DNA of 64,000 bases from Sphingopyxis sp. 113P3 (GTDB taxonomy: Bacteria; Pseudomonadota; Alphaproteobacteria; Sphingomonadales; Sphingomonadaceae), in the NCBI RefSeq assembly GCF_001278035.1, contig NZ_CP009452.1:1397501-1461500 (forward strand), in the 5' to 3' direction. Below are positions 7,228-15,366 of this stretch, one piece after another. Position 1 is the stretch's first letter. Every line of letters begins with the position of its first letter. A program made the translations under genes and the position numbers. The notes below the pieces were generated by a model. That model was given only the letters and a program-made list of their open reading frames with translations. It ran no database searches and was not told the DNA's origin.

Positions 7228-10200
7228 AGTTCAGCCGCTTCTTTGTCGACCGTCCGATCTTCGCGGCGGTCATTGCGATCTTCATCACGCTGATCGGGGC
7301 TTTCTCGTACCCGCAGCTTCCGCTCGCGCAATATCCCGAGATCGCCCCGCCGACGATCGGCATCACCGCCGCTTATCCGGGCGCATCGCCCGACACGATC
7401 GCCGAGACGGTCGCATCGACGCTCGAGCAGGAGATCAACGGCGTCGAGAACATGCTCTACATCCAGTCGTCATCGACGCAGGGTGCAGCTCAGATCACCG
7501 TGACCTTCGAGCCGGGCACCGATCTCGATGCCGCGCAGGTTCTGGTTCAGAACCGCGTCGCGCTTGCCGAACCGCGGCTTCCCGAGCAGGTGCGCCAGAT
7601 CGGCGTCCAGGTGAACAAGCAGGAAACCGGCTTCCTGATGATCGTCGCGCTGACGTCGACCGACCCCGCGATCGATACCGATTATGTCGGTAATTTCGCG
7701 AACTCGACATTGCGCGACCGATTGCTTCGCCTCGAAGGCGTTGGCGGCGTGCAGATATTCGGCGGCGGCTATTATTCGATGCGCGTGTGGATCGACCCCG
7801 ACAAGGCCGCCGCGCGCAACTTGACCGCAACCGAGATTGTCGCCGCGCTCCAGAGCCAGAATGTTCAGGTTGCCGGCGGGTCGGTTGGCGCGCCGCCCTA
7901 TGGAAAGGGCAATCCGGCGTTCGAATTGCCGGTCGAGGTGCCCGGCCGCCTCGTGACGCCCGAACAATTTGCGAATGTCGTTATCAAGACCGACACGCAA
8001 AACGGGGCGATCACGCGGTTGAAGGATGTGGCCCGCGTTGAGCTTGGGAGCCAGGATTATGGCGTGCGCGGCGTGTTCAACGGGCAGGAGGGGGTCGGCA
8101 TGGCCGTCATCCAGCAGCCCGGTGCCAACGCGCTCGATGCCGCGAATCTCGTCTTGCAAGAGGTCGAGGCTGCCTCGAAGGATTTTCCGCCGGGCCTTGA
8201 ATATCAAATCCCCTTCAACCCGACCGAATATGTCCAGGCGTCGGTAAGTGCGGTTCAGGAAACGTTGGTCGAGGCGCTTGTCCTCGTCGTCCTCGTCGTG
8301 CTCGTCTTCCTCCAGACCTGGCGCGCCGCGATCATCCCGATCGTCGCGATCCCGGTCGCGCTCGTCGGCACCTTCGCGGTGCAGCTCGCACTCGGCTTTT
8401 CGATCAATTCCCTCTCGCTCTTCGCGCTCGTCCTTGCGGTCGGGATCGTTGTCGACGACGCGATCGTCGTCGTCGAGGCCGTCGAAAAGCATGTGCGCGC
8501 GGGTCTCAGTCCGCGCGAGGCGGCGCACCGGACGATGGACGAGGTATCGGGCGCCCTCATTGCCATCGGCCTCGTGCTCGTCGCGGTGTTCGTACCGACC
8601 GCGTTCGTGCCGGGCATTCCGGGTATCTTCTACCAGCAGTTCGCGGTCACGATTGCCGCCGCGACGGTATTTTCGCTGCTTACCTCGCTCACCCTGTCGC
8701 CCGCGATGGCGGCGCTGCTCTTGAAGCCGCACGAGGAGGGGCGCGAGGAAGAGCCTGCAAATCCGGTTCTCCGCGTCGCACGCCGCGCGGCCGACAAGTT
8801 CAACCATGCCTTTGATACGCTTTCCGAACGCTATGGTCAGACGACGGCAAATCTGGTGCGCAAAGCCGGGCTCATGCTCGCCATCTATGCGGTGCTGCTC
8901 GCGCTCACCGGGTGGCGTCTGACCGCAACCCCGACGGGCTTCATTCCCGATCAGGACCAGGGCGTGCTGATCGGCGTCGTCCAGCTGCCGCCCGGTGCAT
9001 CGCTCGACCGCACGAGCGAGGTTCTCGCGCGCGCACAGCAGACCGTCCTGGGTCTCAATGGGGTCGACGGCATCGCGACCTTTGCAGGGCTCGACGGCTC
9101 GAGCTTCTCGATGGCCTCGAACGCCGGCACGATGTTCATCCGCCTCAAGGACTGGGAGGAGCGCGGCAAGCAGCTGAGCGCCGCTGCGCTGTCCGGCCAG
9201 CTGTCGGGCGCGCTCGCGGGCGCACTCCCCGAGGCCAATGCCTTCGTCATCGCACCGCCCGCGGTGCAAGGGCTGGGCAACGGCAACGGCTTCACCATGA
9301 TGATCCAGGCGACCGGCGGCGGGAGCTATCGCGAGCTTGAGCAGGCGACCGGCGCGATGATGGGCGCCGCATCGCAAAATGACCAGGTGCAGCAGGTCTT
9401 CTCGCTGTTCAACACCGGAAGCCCGCGCATCTTTGCCGACGTCGACCGCGACAAGGCGCAGATCCTTGGGGTTGATCCAAGCCAGGTCTACGCGGCGCTC
9501 GGCACCTATCTTGCCTCGACCTATGTTAACGACTTCAACTTTCTCGGCCGTACCTTCCGCGTGACAGCGCAGGCGGAGCCGACCTCGCGCGCGCGGATCG
9601 AGGATGTGGGACGGCTTCAGGTCCGGTCCACCTCGGGCGAGATGGTGCCCTTGTCGTCGGTCGCAACCTTCCGCGACGACAGCGGGCCGACGCGCGTGGT
9701 GCGCTATAATCTTTTCCCCGCGGTCGAGCTCCAGGGGCAGGCGGCGCCCGGCGTCTCCTCGGGGGCGGCGCTGGGCGTGATGGAAGATATTGCCGCGAAC
9801 ACGCTCCCTGCCGGGTTCGCCTATGAGTGGACAGGGCTTGCCTATCAGGAGAAGGCGGCGGGAAGCAGCGCGGTGCTGATCTTCCTCCTCGCGGTGGTCT
9901 TCGTCTTTCTCGTGCTGGCAGCGCAATATGAATCGCTGCCGCTGCCGCTCGCGGTGATCCTCATTGTGCCGATGTGCATCCTCGCGGCGATGATCGGGGT
10001 CAATCTGCGCGGGATGGACAATAATATCCTGACCCAGGTCGGTCTCGTTGTCCTCATCGCGCTGGCGGCGAAGAATGCGATCCTCATCGTCGAATTCGCC
10101 AAGCAGGGCGAGGAAGAGGAGGGGATGAGCAAAATGGAGGCCGCGGTCCATGCCGCGCGCTCGCGTCTGCGCCCGATCCTGATGACCAGCTTCGCCTTCA

Positions 10201-10424
10201 TCTTCGGGGTGATCCCGCTCGCGATCGCGACCGGGCCGGGACAGGAGATGCGCCAGGCGCTCGGCACCGCGGTTACCTTCGGGATGCTCGGGGTGACCTT
10301 CTTCGGACTGATCTTCACTCCGGTCTTCTATGTCGTTTGCCGCGAGATCGGCGAGCGGACGAAGGCGTGGGTAAAGCGCCGGAGCCACAAAGCAGGCGGC
10401 GACAAGCCGCTGGAGGCTCAGTGA
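7224..10424 (+). CDS. RND multidrug efflux pump, HAE1 family (AcrB/MexB-like)
   Basis: A 1066-residue proton-driven inner-membrane pump beginning MKFSRFFVDRPIFAAVIAI. It carries the HAE1 landmarks: 'PEIAPPTIGITAAYPGAS' in the first porter domain, the paired aspartates D411-D412 of helix 4 in 'VGIVVDDAIVVVEAVEKH', and K950 of helix 10 in 'AAKNAILIVEFAKQGEEEE', which together form the proton relay. It starts at GTG 7224 inside the stop of the adaptor gene and ends one base into the channel gene start (TGATG). This size and class export hydrophobic drugs, dyes and detergents; the actual substrates are not deducible. Confidence 0.97.
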   Translation: MKFSRFFVDRPIFAAVIAIFITLIGAFSYPQLPLAQYPEIAPPTIGITAAYPGASPDTIAETVASTLEQEINGVENMLYIQSSSTQGAAQITVTFEPGTDLDAAQVLVQNRVALAEPRLPEQVRQIGVQVNKQETGFLMIVALTSTDPAIDTDYVGNFANSTLRDRLLRLEGVGGVQIFGGGYYSMRVWIDPDKAAARNLTATEIVAALQSQNVQVAGGSVGAPPYGKGNPAFELPVEVPGRLVTPEQFANVVIKTDTQNGAITRLKDVARVELGSQDYGVRGVFNGQEGVGMAVIQQPGANALDAANLVLQEVEAASKDFPPGLEYQIPFNPTEYVQASVSAVQETLVEALVLVVLVVLVFLQTWRAAIIPIVAIPVALVGTFAVQLALGFSINSLSLFALVLAVGIVVDDAIVVVEAVEKHVRAGLSPREAAHRTMDEVSGALIAIGLVLVAVFVPTAFVPGIPGIFYQQFAVTIAAATVFSLLTSLTLSPAMAALLLKPHEEGREEEPANPVLRVARRAADKFNHAFDTLSERYGQTTANLVRKAGLMLAIYAVLLALTGWRLTATPTGFIPDQDQGVLIGVVQLPPGASLDRTSEVLARAQQTVLGLNGVDGIATFAGLDGSSFSMASNAGTMFIRLKDWEERGKQLSAAALSGQLSGALAGALPEANAFVIAPPAVQGLGNGNGFTMMIQATGGGSYRELEQATGAMMGAASQNDQVQQVFSLFNTGSPRIFADVDRDKAQILGVDPSQVYAALGTYLASTYVNDFNFLGRTFRVTAQAEPTSRARIEDVGRLQVRSTSGEMVPLSSVATFRDDSGPTRVVRYNLFPAVELQGQAAPGVSSGAALGVMEDIAANTLPAGFAYEWTGLAYQEKAAGSSAVLIFLLAVVFVFLVLAAQYESLPLPLAVILIVPMCILAAMIGVNLRGMDNNILTQVGLVVLIALAAKNAILIVEFAKQGEEEEGMSKMEAAVHAARSRLRPILMTSFAFIFGVIPLAIATGPGQEMRQALGTAVTFGMLGVTFFGLIFTPVFYVVCREIGERTKAWVKRRSHKAGGDKPLEAQ

Positions 10425-11842
10425 TGATGCGTTCCTTCCTTCTTGCCGCCACCGCCGCGCTCGCGCTGTCGGGCTGCACCGCCGGACCTGCCTATGTTTC
10501 CCCGGTGCCCGCTGCACCCTCGCAATCGCCTTTTGTCGAGGGCGAAAAATCGCCCGTCTTCACTGGCGATCAGCCGCCGGGCGAATGGTGGAGCCTGTTT
10601 CGCGACCCGGCGCTCGACGCGCTCGTCCAACAGGCGCTCGCAGCGAACACGGACTTGCGCGTCGCCGCCGCCAACCTGGCGCAGGCGCGCGCGGTGCTAA
10701 AGGAAGCGAAGGCCGGTCGCCTGCCGACGACGAGCGTCAGCGCGAGCGGCGCCTACGCGCGTCAGGGTGGAAGCACGACCGGGATCGGGCCGGTCGAAGG
10801 CGAAACCTATGATGTGGGGCTCGATGTCGGCTATCAGGTCGACCTCTTCGGCCGCGTCGAAAGCGCAATCCGCGCAAGCCGCGCTGACGCGGAAGTCGTG
10901 CAGGCAGCCTTCGATTTGACGCGCATCACCGTCGCCGCCGAAACCACGCGCGCATACGCCGACGTCTGCGCGTTCAACCGCCAGCTCGCAGTAGCCAGGG
11001 ACACGCTGCGCATACAGGAGCAGACCTTCGATCTGACGCGCCGCCTCTTCGAGGGTGGGCGCGCGACCCGGCTCGAGACCGGACAGGCGGGGGCGCTGCT
11101 TGAGCAGACGCGCGCGACGCTGCCGACGCTCGAGGCGCAGCGCTCGGCAGCGCTCTACCGGCTCGCGGTGCTGACGGGGAGACCGCCGGCCGAAGCGCCC
11201 AAGACCGTGCTGCAATGCCAGGCACCGCCCGCGCTCGACCGGCCGATACCCGTCGGCGACGGCGCCTCGCTGCTCGCGCGGCGTCCCGACATCCGCCGCG
11301 CGGAGCGGGAACTCGCGGCCGCAGCAGCGCGGGTCAATGTCGCGACCGCGGATCTTTACCCGAGCATCAGTCTTGGAGGTTCGATCGGCTCAACCGCAGC
11401 GTCGATTTCCGGGCTCGGCTCCTCTGACGGCTTTCGCTTCTCGCTCGGTCCGCTCATATCGTGGAATTTTCCGAATATGGTCGCCGCGCGCGCGCGCCTC
11501 AAACAGGCCGAAGCCGGCGCCGATGCGGCGCTCGCGACCTTCGACGGGACCTGGCTCTCCGCCCTGCAGGAAACCGAAAGCGCGCTTGCAGCCTATGCGG
11601 GCGAACTCGATCGGCTTTCGGCGCTTCGCCGTGCGTCCGAGGAAGCTGGCGAGGCCGCGCGGATCGCGCGGCTGCGCTATCAGGCGGGGCGCGAGAATTT
11701 CCAGGTCGTGCTCGACGCTGAGCGTTCGCTGGCGCAGATCCAGGCGACAATTGCCCAGTCCGAGCAGCAACGCTCGACCTATCTTGTGGCCCTGTTCCTT
11801 GCGCTCGGCGGCGGGTGGCAAGAGGCGGCAACCGGCGCTTGA
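10424..11842 (+). CDS. Outer-membrane efflux lipoprotein (OprM/NodT family)
   Basis: A 472-residue TolC-type channel. The signal peptide ends LALSGC with Cys18 as lipidation site, followed by 'TAGPAYVSP' and 'GEWWSLFRDPALDALVQQALAANTDLRVAAANLAQARAVL', the usual start of the first OEP repeat. The second repeat includes 'ARRPDIRRAERELAAAAARVNVATADLYPSISL'. The ATG at 10424 shares its A with the pump stop codon; the next ATG at 10427 is also possible. It completes the adaptor-pump-channel operon. Confidence 0.95.
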   Translation: MMRSFLLAATAALALSGCTAGPAYVSPVPAAPSQSPFVEGEKSPVFTGDQPPGEWWSLFRDPALDALVQQALAANTDLRVAAANLAQARAVLKEAKAGRLPTTSVSASGAYARQGGSTTGIGPVEGETYDVGLDVGYQVDLFGRVESAIRASRADAEVVQAAFDLTRITVAAETTRAYADVCAFNRQLAVARDTLRIQEQTFDLTRRLFEGGRATRLETGQAGALLEQTRATLPTLEAQRSAALYRLAVLTGRPPAEAPKTVLQCQAPPALDRPIPVGDGASLLARRPDIRRAERELAAAAARVNVATADLYPSISLGGSIGSTAASISGLGSSDGFRFSLGPLISWNFPNMVAARARLKQAEAGADAALATFDGTWLSALQETESALAAYAGELDRLSALRRASEEAGEAARIARLRYQAGRENFQVVLDAERSLAQIQATIAQSEQQRSTYLVALFLALGGGWQEAATGA

Positions 11843-11850
11843 TCCAAGCA

Positions 11851-11881
11851 GGGGTGGAGCATCCCCCCATAGCTCCACCCC
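11851..11881. terminator. Hairpin between convergent genes
   Basis: GGGGTGGAGC (11851-11860) pairs perfectly with GCTCCACCCC (11872-11881) around an 11-base loop. It lies between the ends of the efflux operon and the convergent GGDEF gene. There is no T tract, so it may act as a weak bidirectional terminator or an RNA-end stabiliser. Confidence 0.5.
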
Positions 11882-11912
11882 CGGCCTCGCTGCGCTGCGC
11901 GAGGCTACCTCG

Positions 11913-13025
11913 TCACGCGATCTCGACGCGATTTCGGCCCGCTTCCTTGGCGCGATAGAGCGCATCGTCGGCCGCCTTCAGCGCCGCGCGCGGGTCGGGG
12001 TATCCGAACACATCCGCGACGCCGCCCGAGAAGGTGACAACGCCGAAAGGCGTGTCGGTCTTGCGGTTGACGAGGCGGCGATCAGCGAGCCGTTCGCGCG
12101 CGCCGTCGAGACGCGCGGCCGCCTCGGCAGGGGGCAGGCCGCGGAACAGCATGACGAATTCCTCGCCGCCATGCCGTGCGACGTGACAATTGTCGTCCGA
12201 GATCTGCGCGAGCGTGTCGGCAATGACCTTGAGCACCCGGTCGCCCGCTTCATGGCCGTGCGCGTCGTTGATCGCCTTGAAATTGTCGATGTCGCAAAAG
12301 GCGACGCTCAGCGCCACGGGGGTCTCGCGCGCTTCGCTATAATGGCGTTCGAGCAGCGCCTCGAAAGCGCGGCGGTTGGGAAGGCCCGTGAGATAGTCGA
12401 CTTCGGCGTCGCGCTGCGCGCGAGCGAGGCTGCGGCGCAGCGATTTTGCCTCGTCCTCGCTGCGGCGCATTTCGTCCTCAGCCTTGCGCGTGCGTTCGAG
12501 CATGGCTTTGGCAAGGTCGGCAAGGCTCGACACGATCTTGCCGGTCTTTTGCAGCCGCTCGAGGTCGGTGAGATGCTCTTCAAGCTCGCTGCCATAGTCG
12601 CGCGTCATCTGATGCGCGGCCCTCGACCGCGTCTGGAACGCGTCGAGATTGGTTTCGAGCCGTGCCATCAGCCGGTCAAGATCCGCGCGGGTCTCGTGCT
12701 GCGTTTCTTCGCTGGTGACCTCGTTGATCCACTGCTGAGTCACGCCTTCGCGCGATTGGCTGCGCCTTGCAATCTGGCGCGCAAGCTGCGGATTGCGCCC
12801 CGAAAAGGCGCTATGGGCAATGAGCAGATTGGCGGGCGAGACCTCAAGGTCATGCTCGATCAGGAAGCCTCCTATGGCCGCGACGAGGGCGCGGCGCGCC
12901 TGCAGCACTCCATCAGGGTCAGGTGCATCGCTCGATGCGGGCGCGTCGCTTCGGGGACGGCGCAGCCCTAGCCAGCCGAGGAGCCGCCCGACCGGCTCCT
13001 GCGATATCGTGCTTCCAGTGGTCAT
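11913..13025 (-). CDS. Diguanylate cyclase (GGDEF domain)
   Basis: A 370-residue soluble protein. Residues 40-200 form a helical, partly coiled-coil sensory region of no family I recognise. Residues 205-370 form the GGDEF domain with 'DYLTGLPNRRAFE', 'DIDNFKAINDAHGHEAGD' (metal and substrate residues) and the active signature GGEEF at 286-290, so it should make cyclic di-GMP from GTP. The position normally occupied by the inhibitory RxxD site reads DDNC, so product feedback is probably absent. There is no transmembrane segment. It stands alone, between the efflux operon and the insertion sequences. Confidence 0.92.
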   Translation of the reverse strand: MTTGSTISQEPVGRLLGWLGLRRPRSDAPASSDAPDPDGVLQARRALVAAIGGFLIEHDLEVSPANLLIAHSAFSGRNPQLARQIARRSQSREGVTQQWINEVTSEETQHETRADLDRLMARLETNLDAFQTRSRAAHQMTRDYGSELEEHLTDLERLQKTGKIVSSLADLAKAMLERTRKAEDEMRRSEDEAKSLRRSLARAQRDAEVDYLTGLPNRRAFEALLERHYSEARETPVALSVAFCDIDNFKAINDAHGHEAGDRVLKVIADTLAQISDDNCHVARHGGEEFVMLFRGLPPAEAAARLDGARERLADRRLVNRKTDTPFGVVTFSGGVADVFGYPDPRAALKAADDALYRAKEAGRNRVEIA

Positions 13026-13090
13026 GCGACGATTAACGGGCGCATGCCAGCCACTTTAAGCGCGCCTGGGCCTTAGGGCGCAGACCCTAG

Positions 13091-14524
13091 CACTACTTTG
13101 GCAGAAATGTGATTTTTGGGATTCCCAAAAGGAGATTTCCCTGATTCATGGGGAGCCAGCTTTTATGGAGGCTGGCGATGTCAGAGGATTGGCGCAATGA
13201 TCTTGAGGTTTGGCTGACGCCATTTTTGTCGGCGTTGCGGCACAAGGCGCGGAAGCGTGTGTGCCCGGCCTATATCGCGGGATTGATCGGCCCCGGTGAC
13301 CGCAAGAGCGTGCAGCCGATGGCGGCTCGTGATGGTGAGTTTGGCTACGACCAACTGCATCATTTCGTCGCGGACGGGGTGTGGGATAGTGCGCCGCTCG
13401 AGGCTGTTCTTCTGAAGGAAGCCGATCGTCTGGTTGGAGACGAAGCGGGATATCTGGTCATTGACGATACTGCCTTGCCGAAGAAGGGCCGTCATTCGGT
13501 CGGCGTGGCTGCGCAATACGCCTCCTCCCTTGGCAAGACCTCGAACTGCCAATCCCTCGTTTCGGTGACGCTAGCGTCCGGGGAGGTTCCGGTGATGGTG
13601 GGCCTGCGGCTCTTTTTGCCTGAAAGCTGGACGGACGACGCCCCCCGCATGGAGCGCGCCCGTGTCCCCCAGGAGCGACAAGTCGCTCGCACAAAGCCGG
13701 AGATCGCTATCGAGGAGATCGATCGGGTCATTGCCTCGGGCACTCGGTTCGGCTGCGTTCTAGCCGACGCCGGCTACGGGGCGAGCGGCCCCTTCCGCCA
13801 GGCTCTGAGCGAGCGTGGTTTGCGGTGGGCGGTGGGCATGTCACGGCGTCAGAATGTCTATCCGGCAGACACCGGGCTGATCTTTCCCGAGGCAGCAACA
13901 GGCAGGCGCCGCAAATATCACGTCCCCGACCGCACCGCCGTTTCTGCCGAAAAGATGCTGGGAGAAGAAAAATGGAAGAAAATCAGCTGGCGACGCGGGA
14001 CCAAAGGCAAGCTGACCTGTAAATTTGCGGCATGCCGCGTCCGGGTGGCCGATGGCCACAGGCACCGCATGAGTGACGGGCGGGTCCAGGCCATGCCCAG
14101 CGAGGAGGAAGTCTGGCTGGTGGGGGAACGGCGCGAAAGCGGAGAGCAAAAATACTATCTCTCGAACTTGCCAGCCGACACGCCGATCAAGGCGCTCGCC
14201 GGTGCCATCAAGGCGCGGTGGATCTGCGAGCAGGCGCATCAGCAGCTGAAGGAGGAACTCGGTCTCGACCACTTTGAGGGCCGATCATGGACCGGACTAC
14301 ACCGACACGCGCTGATGACGATGATCGCCTATGCCTTTCTTCAGTCCCGCCGTCTAAGCGCAGCGGGGCGGAAAAAAAAGAAACTCGGGACCGCCGCCGC
14401 AACCGACCATGCCTGCCGTCAGGCAGGCGATAATCAACCTCTTCGCAAGACCGCCACCGACGATCTGCCCTCACTGCAATAAACTGGTTACAGCGACCGA
14501 TCCGAATAATCTGCCAAAGTAGTG
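13091..14524 (+). mobile_element. IS701-type insertion sequence
   Basis: A 1434-bp element. The ends CACTACTTTGGCAG (13091-13104) and CTGCCAAAGTAGTG (14511-14524) are perfect inverted repeats, flanked on both sides by CTAG (13087-13090 and 14525-14528). This fits the 4-bp YTAR-type target duplication known for IS701 elements. Because CTAG is itself palindromic, the inverted identity runs on to 18-19 bases. It holds one transposase gene, apparently frameshifted near its end. The right CTAG is also the left flank of the next element. Confidence 0.9.
13178..14482 (+). CDS. IS701-family DDE transposase with C-terminal frameshift
   Basis: Start ATG 13178 (MSEDWRNDLEVWLTPF) follows GGAGG at 13167-13171. 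The DDE core is visible: 'LVIDDTALPKKGRHSVGVA', 'CVLADAGYGASGPFR' and 'RWICEQAHQQLKEELGLDHFEGRSW'. After an A8 run (14372-14379) the frame reads KKKKLGTAAATDHACR and stops at 14482. In the +1 frame the DNA reads SGPPPQPTMPAVRQAI then 'FARPPPTICPHCNKL' and stops at TAG 14520-14522 inside the inverted repeat, which is the C-terminus expected for this family. One extra A, or slippage on the A run, explains it. Confidence 0.88.
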   Translation: MSEDWRNDLEVWLTPFLSALRHKARKRVCPAYIAGLIGPGDRKSVQPMAARDGEFGYDQLHHFVADGVWDSAPLEAVLLKEADRLVGDEAGYLVIDDTALPKKGRHSVGVAAQYASSLGKTSNCQSLVSVTLASGEVPVMVGLRLFLPESWTDDAPRMERARVPQERQVARTKPEIAIEEIDRVIASGTRFGCVLADAGYGASGPFRQALSERGLRWAVGMSRRQNVYPADTGLIFPEAATGRRRKYHVPDRTAVSAEKMLGEEKWKKISWRRGTKGKLTCKFAACRVRVADGHRHRMSDGRVQAMPSEEEVWLVGERRESGEQKYYLSNLPADTPIKALAGAIKARWICEQAHQQLKEELGLDHFEGRSWTGLHRHALMTMIAYAFLQSRRLSAAGRKKKKLGTAAATDHACRQAGDNQPLRKTATDDLPSLQ

Positions 14525-14528
14525 CTAG
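14525..14528. repeat. CTAG junction shared by the two insertion sequences
   Basis: This CTAG is at once the right flank of the IS701-type element and the left flank of the IS5-type element. Matching CTAG copies stand at 13087-13090 and 15367-15370. It also supplies the TAG stop codon of the IS5-type orfB on the minus strand. Confidence 0.8.
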
Positions 14529-15076
14529 GCCGTAGACTCATAAGCGTTGATCCAGAGGCGTGCTGAGAAGAGCTTGATGGCAGCGAGGAAGTTGTCGGCA
14601 CGCTTGTCGTATCGTGTGGCCAAGCCTCTGGCGTGTTTGAGTTTTCCGAAGAAGCGTTCGATCAGGTTGCGATAGCGGTAGAGGAATGGGCTGAAGGCGA
14701 AGCCCTGTCTGCGGTTTCGCTTGGCGGGGATGTTGGCGAAGCCTCCTTGTGCCGTGATTTGCGCGCGAATGGCGTCGCTGTCATAGGCCTTGTCGGCGAG
14801 GAAGGTGCTGCCTTCCGGCACGGCGCCGAGCAGCGGATCGGCCTCTCTGCAATCGCTCGCCTGCCCTTCGGACAAGTGCAGCTGGATCGGCAGACCCCGT
14901 CCATCGACCAGAGCGTGGATCTTGCTCGTCAAGCCGCCGCGGGAACGTCCCATGCAGCGATTTGGGTCCCCCTTTTTAGGGTCGCACCATGCTGATGGAC
15001 CCGGATGGAGGAACTGTCGATCATCACCAGTTCGCCGTCGAAAGCCTGCGAGACCGCCGCCAAAAGCCGATCCCAC
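14525..15076 (-). CDS. IS5-family transposase, second frame (orfB)
   Basis: This is the DDE-carrying C-terminal half of the transposase. The conserved part starts near 'KKGDPNRCMGRSRGGLTSKIHALVDG' and includes 'LADKAYDSDAIRAQI' (second D) and 'YRYRNLIERFFGKLKHARGLATRYDK' (Y-R-E region). It lies in the -1 frame relative to orfA, so it is normally made as a fusion after frameshifting at CTAAAAAGGGGG. The open frame reaches back to 15076, but the segment before the shift is not conserved. The TAG stop at 14525-14527 lies in the flanking CTAG, outside the element. Confidence 0.85.
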   Translation of the reverse strand: MGSAFGGGLAGFRRRTGDDRQFLHPGPSAWCDPKKGDPNRCMGRSRGGLTSKIHALVDGRGLPIQLHLSEGQASDCREADPLLGAVPEGSTFLADKAYDSDAIRAQITAQGGFANIPAKRNRRQGFAFSPFLYRYRNLIERFFGKLKHARGLATRYDKRADNFLAAIKLFSARLWINAYESTA

Positions 15077-15366
15077 ACACCCGCTTTGCGCCAGCGGACG
15101 AAGCGGTTGTAGCAGGTGGTGTGCGGACCATAGCGCTCGGGAATGTCAGCCCAGGGGCTGCCGGTGCGAAACCGCCACAATATCCCGTTGATCACCCGGC
15201 GATCATCCACCCGCGGTACGCCGCGTGGCTTGTTGGGAAGCAGCGGCTCGATCACCGACCACTCGAAATCGGTCAGCTCAAAACGACGACGCATCTGCAA
15301 GGCTCCTTTCCCGAGCCTTGAATCAATCAACCTCGCTTTACGCAACACCGTTTATGAGTTTACCGC
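14529..15366 (-). mobile_element. IS5-family (IS427-like) insertion sequence
   Basis: An 838-bp element with imperfect terminal inverted repeats: GCCGTAGACTCATAA at 14529-14543 against GCGGTAAACTCATAA read backwards from 15366 (13 of 15 match). CTAG flanks both sides (14525-14528 and 15367-15370). It encodes its transposase in two overlapping frames. It sits directly against the IS701-type element on the left and the sulfatase stop codon on the right. Confidence 0.88.
14929..15294 (-). CDS. IS5-family transposase, first frame (orfA)
   Basis: This is the N-terminal half: MRRRFELTDFEWSVIEPLLP, then 'DDRRVINGILWRFRTGSPWADIPERYGP' and 'MIDSSSIRVHQHGA' with the first catalytic D. This is the DUF4096/transposase-IS5 arrangement. 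The start ATG at 15294 is chosen because homologues begin there; the frame opens earlier without conserved sequence. After the frameshift site it runs out as TLKRGTQIAAWDVPAAA. Confidence 0.85.
   Translation of the reverse strand: MRRRFELTDFEWSVIEPLLPNKPRGVPRVDDRRVINGILWRFRTGSPWADIPERYGPHTTCYNRFVRWRKAGVWDRLLAAVSQAFDGELVMIDSSSIRVHQHGATLKRGTQIAAWDVPAAA

Noticed and set aside
7470..10517. 1015-codon open frame on the minus strand opposite the RND pump
   Set aside because: It mirrors the codons of a clear HAE1 pump, is rich in R, H, D and E in antisense fashion, and has no family motif.
14371..14380. Classical -1 frameshift heptamer A-AAA-AAG in the IS701 transposase
   Set aside because: The conserved C-terminus lies in the +1 frame, so a -1 shift would not reach it.
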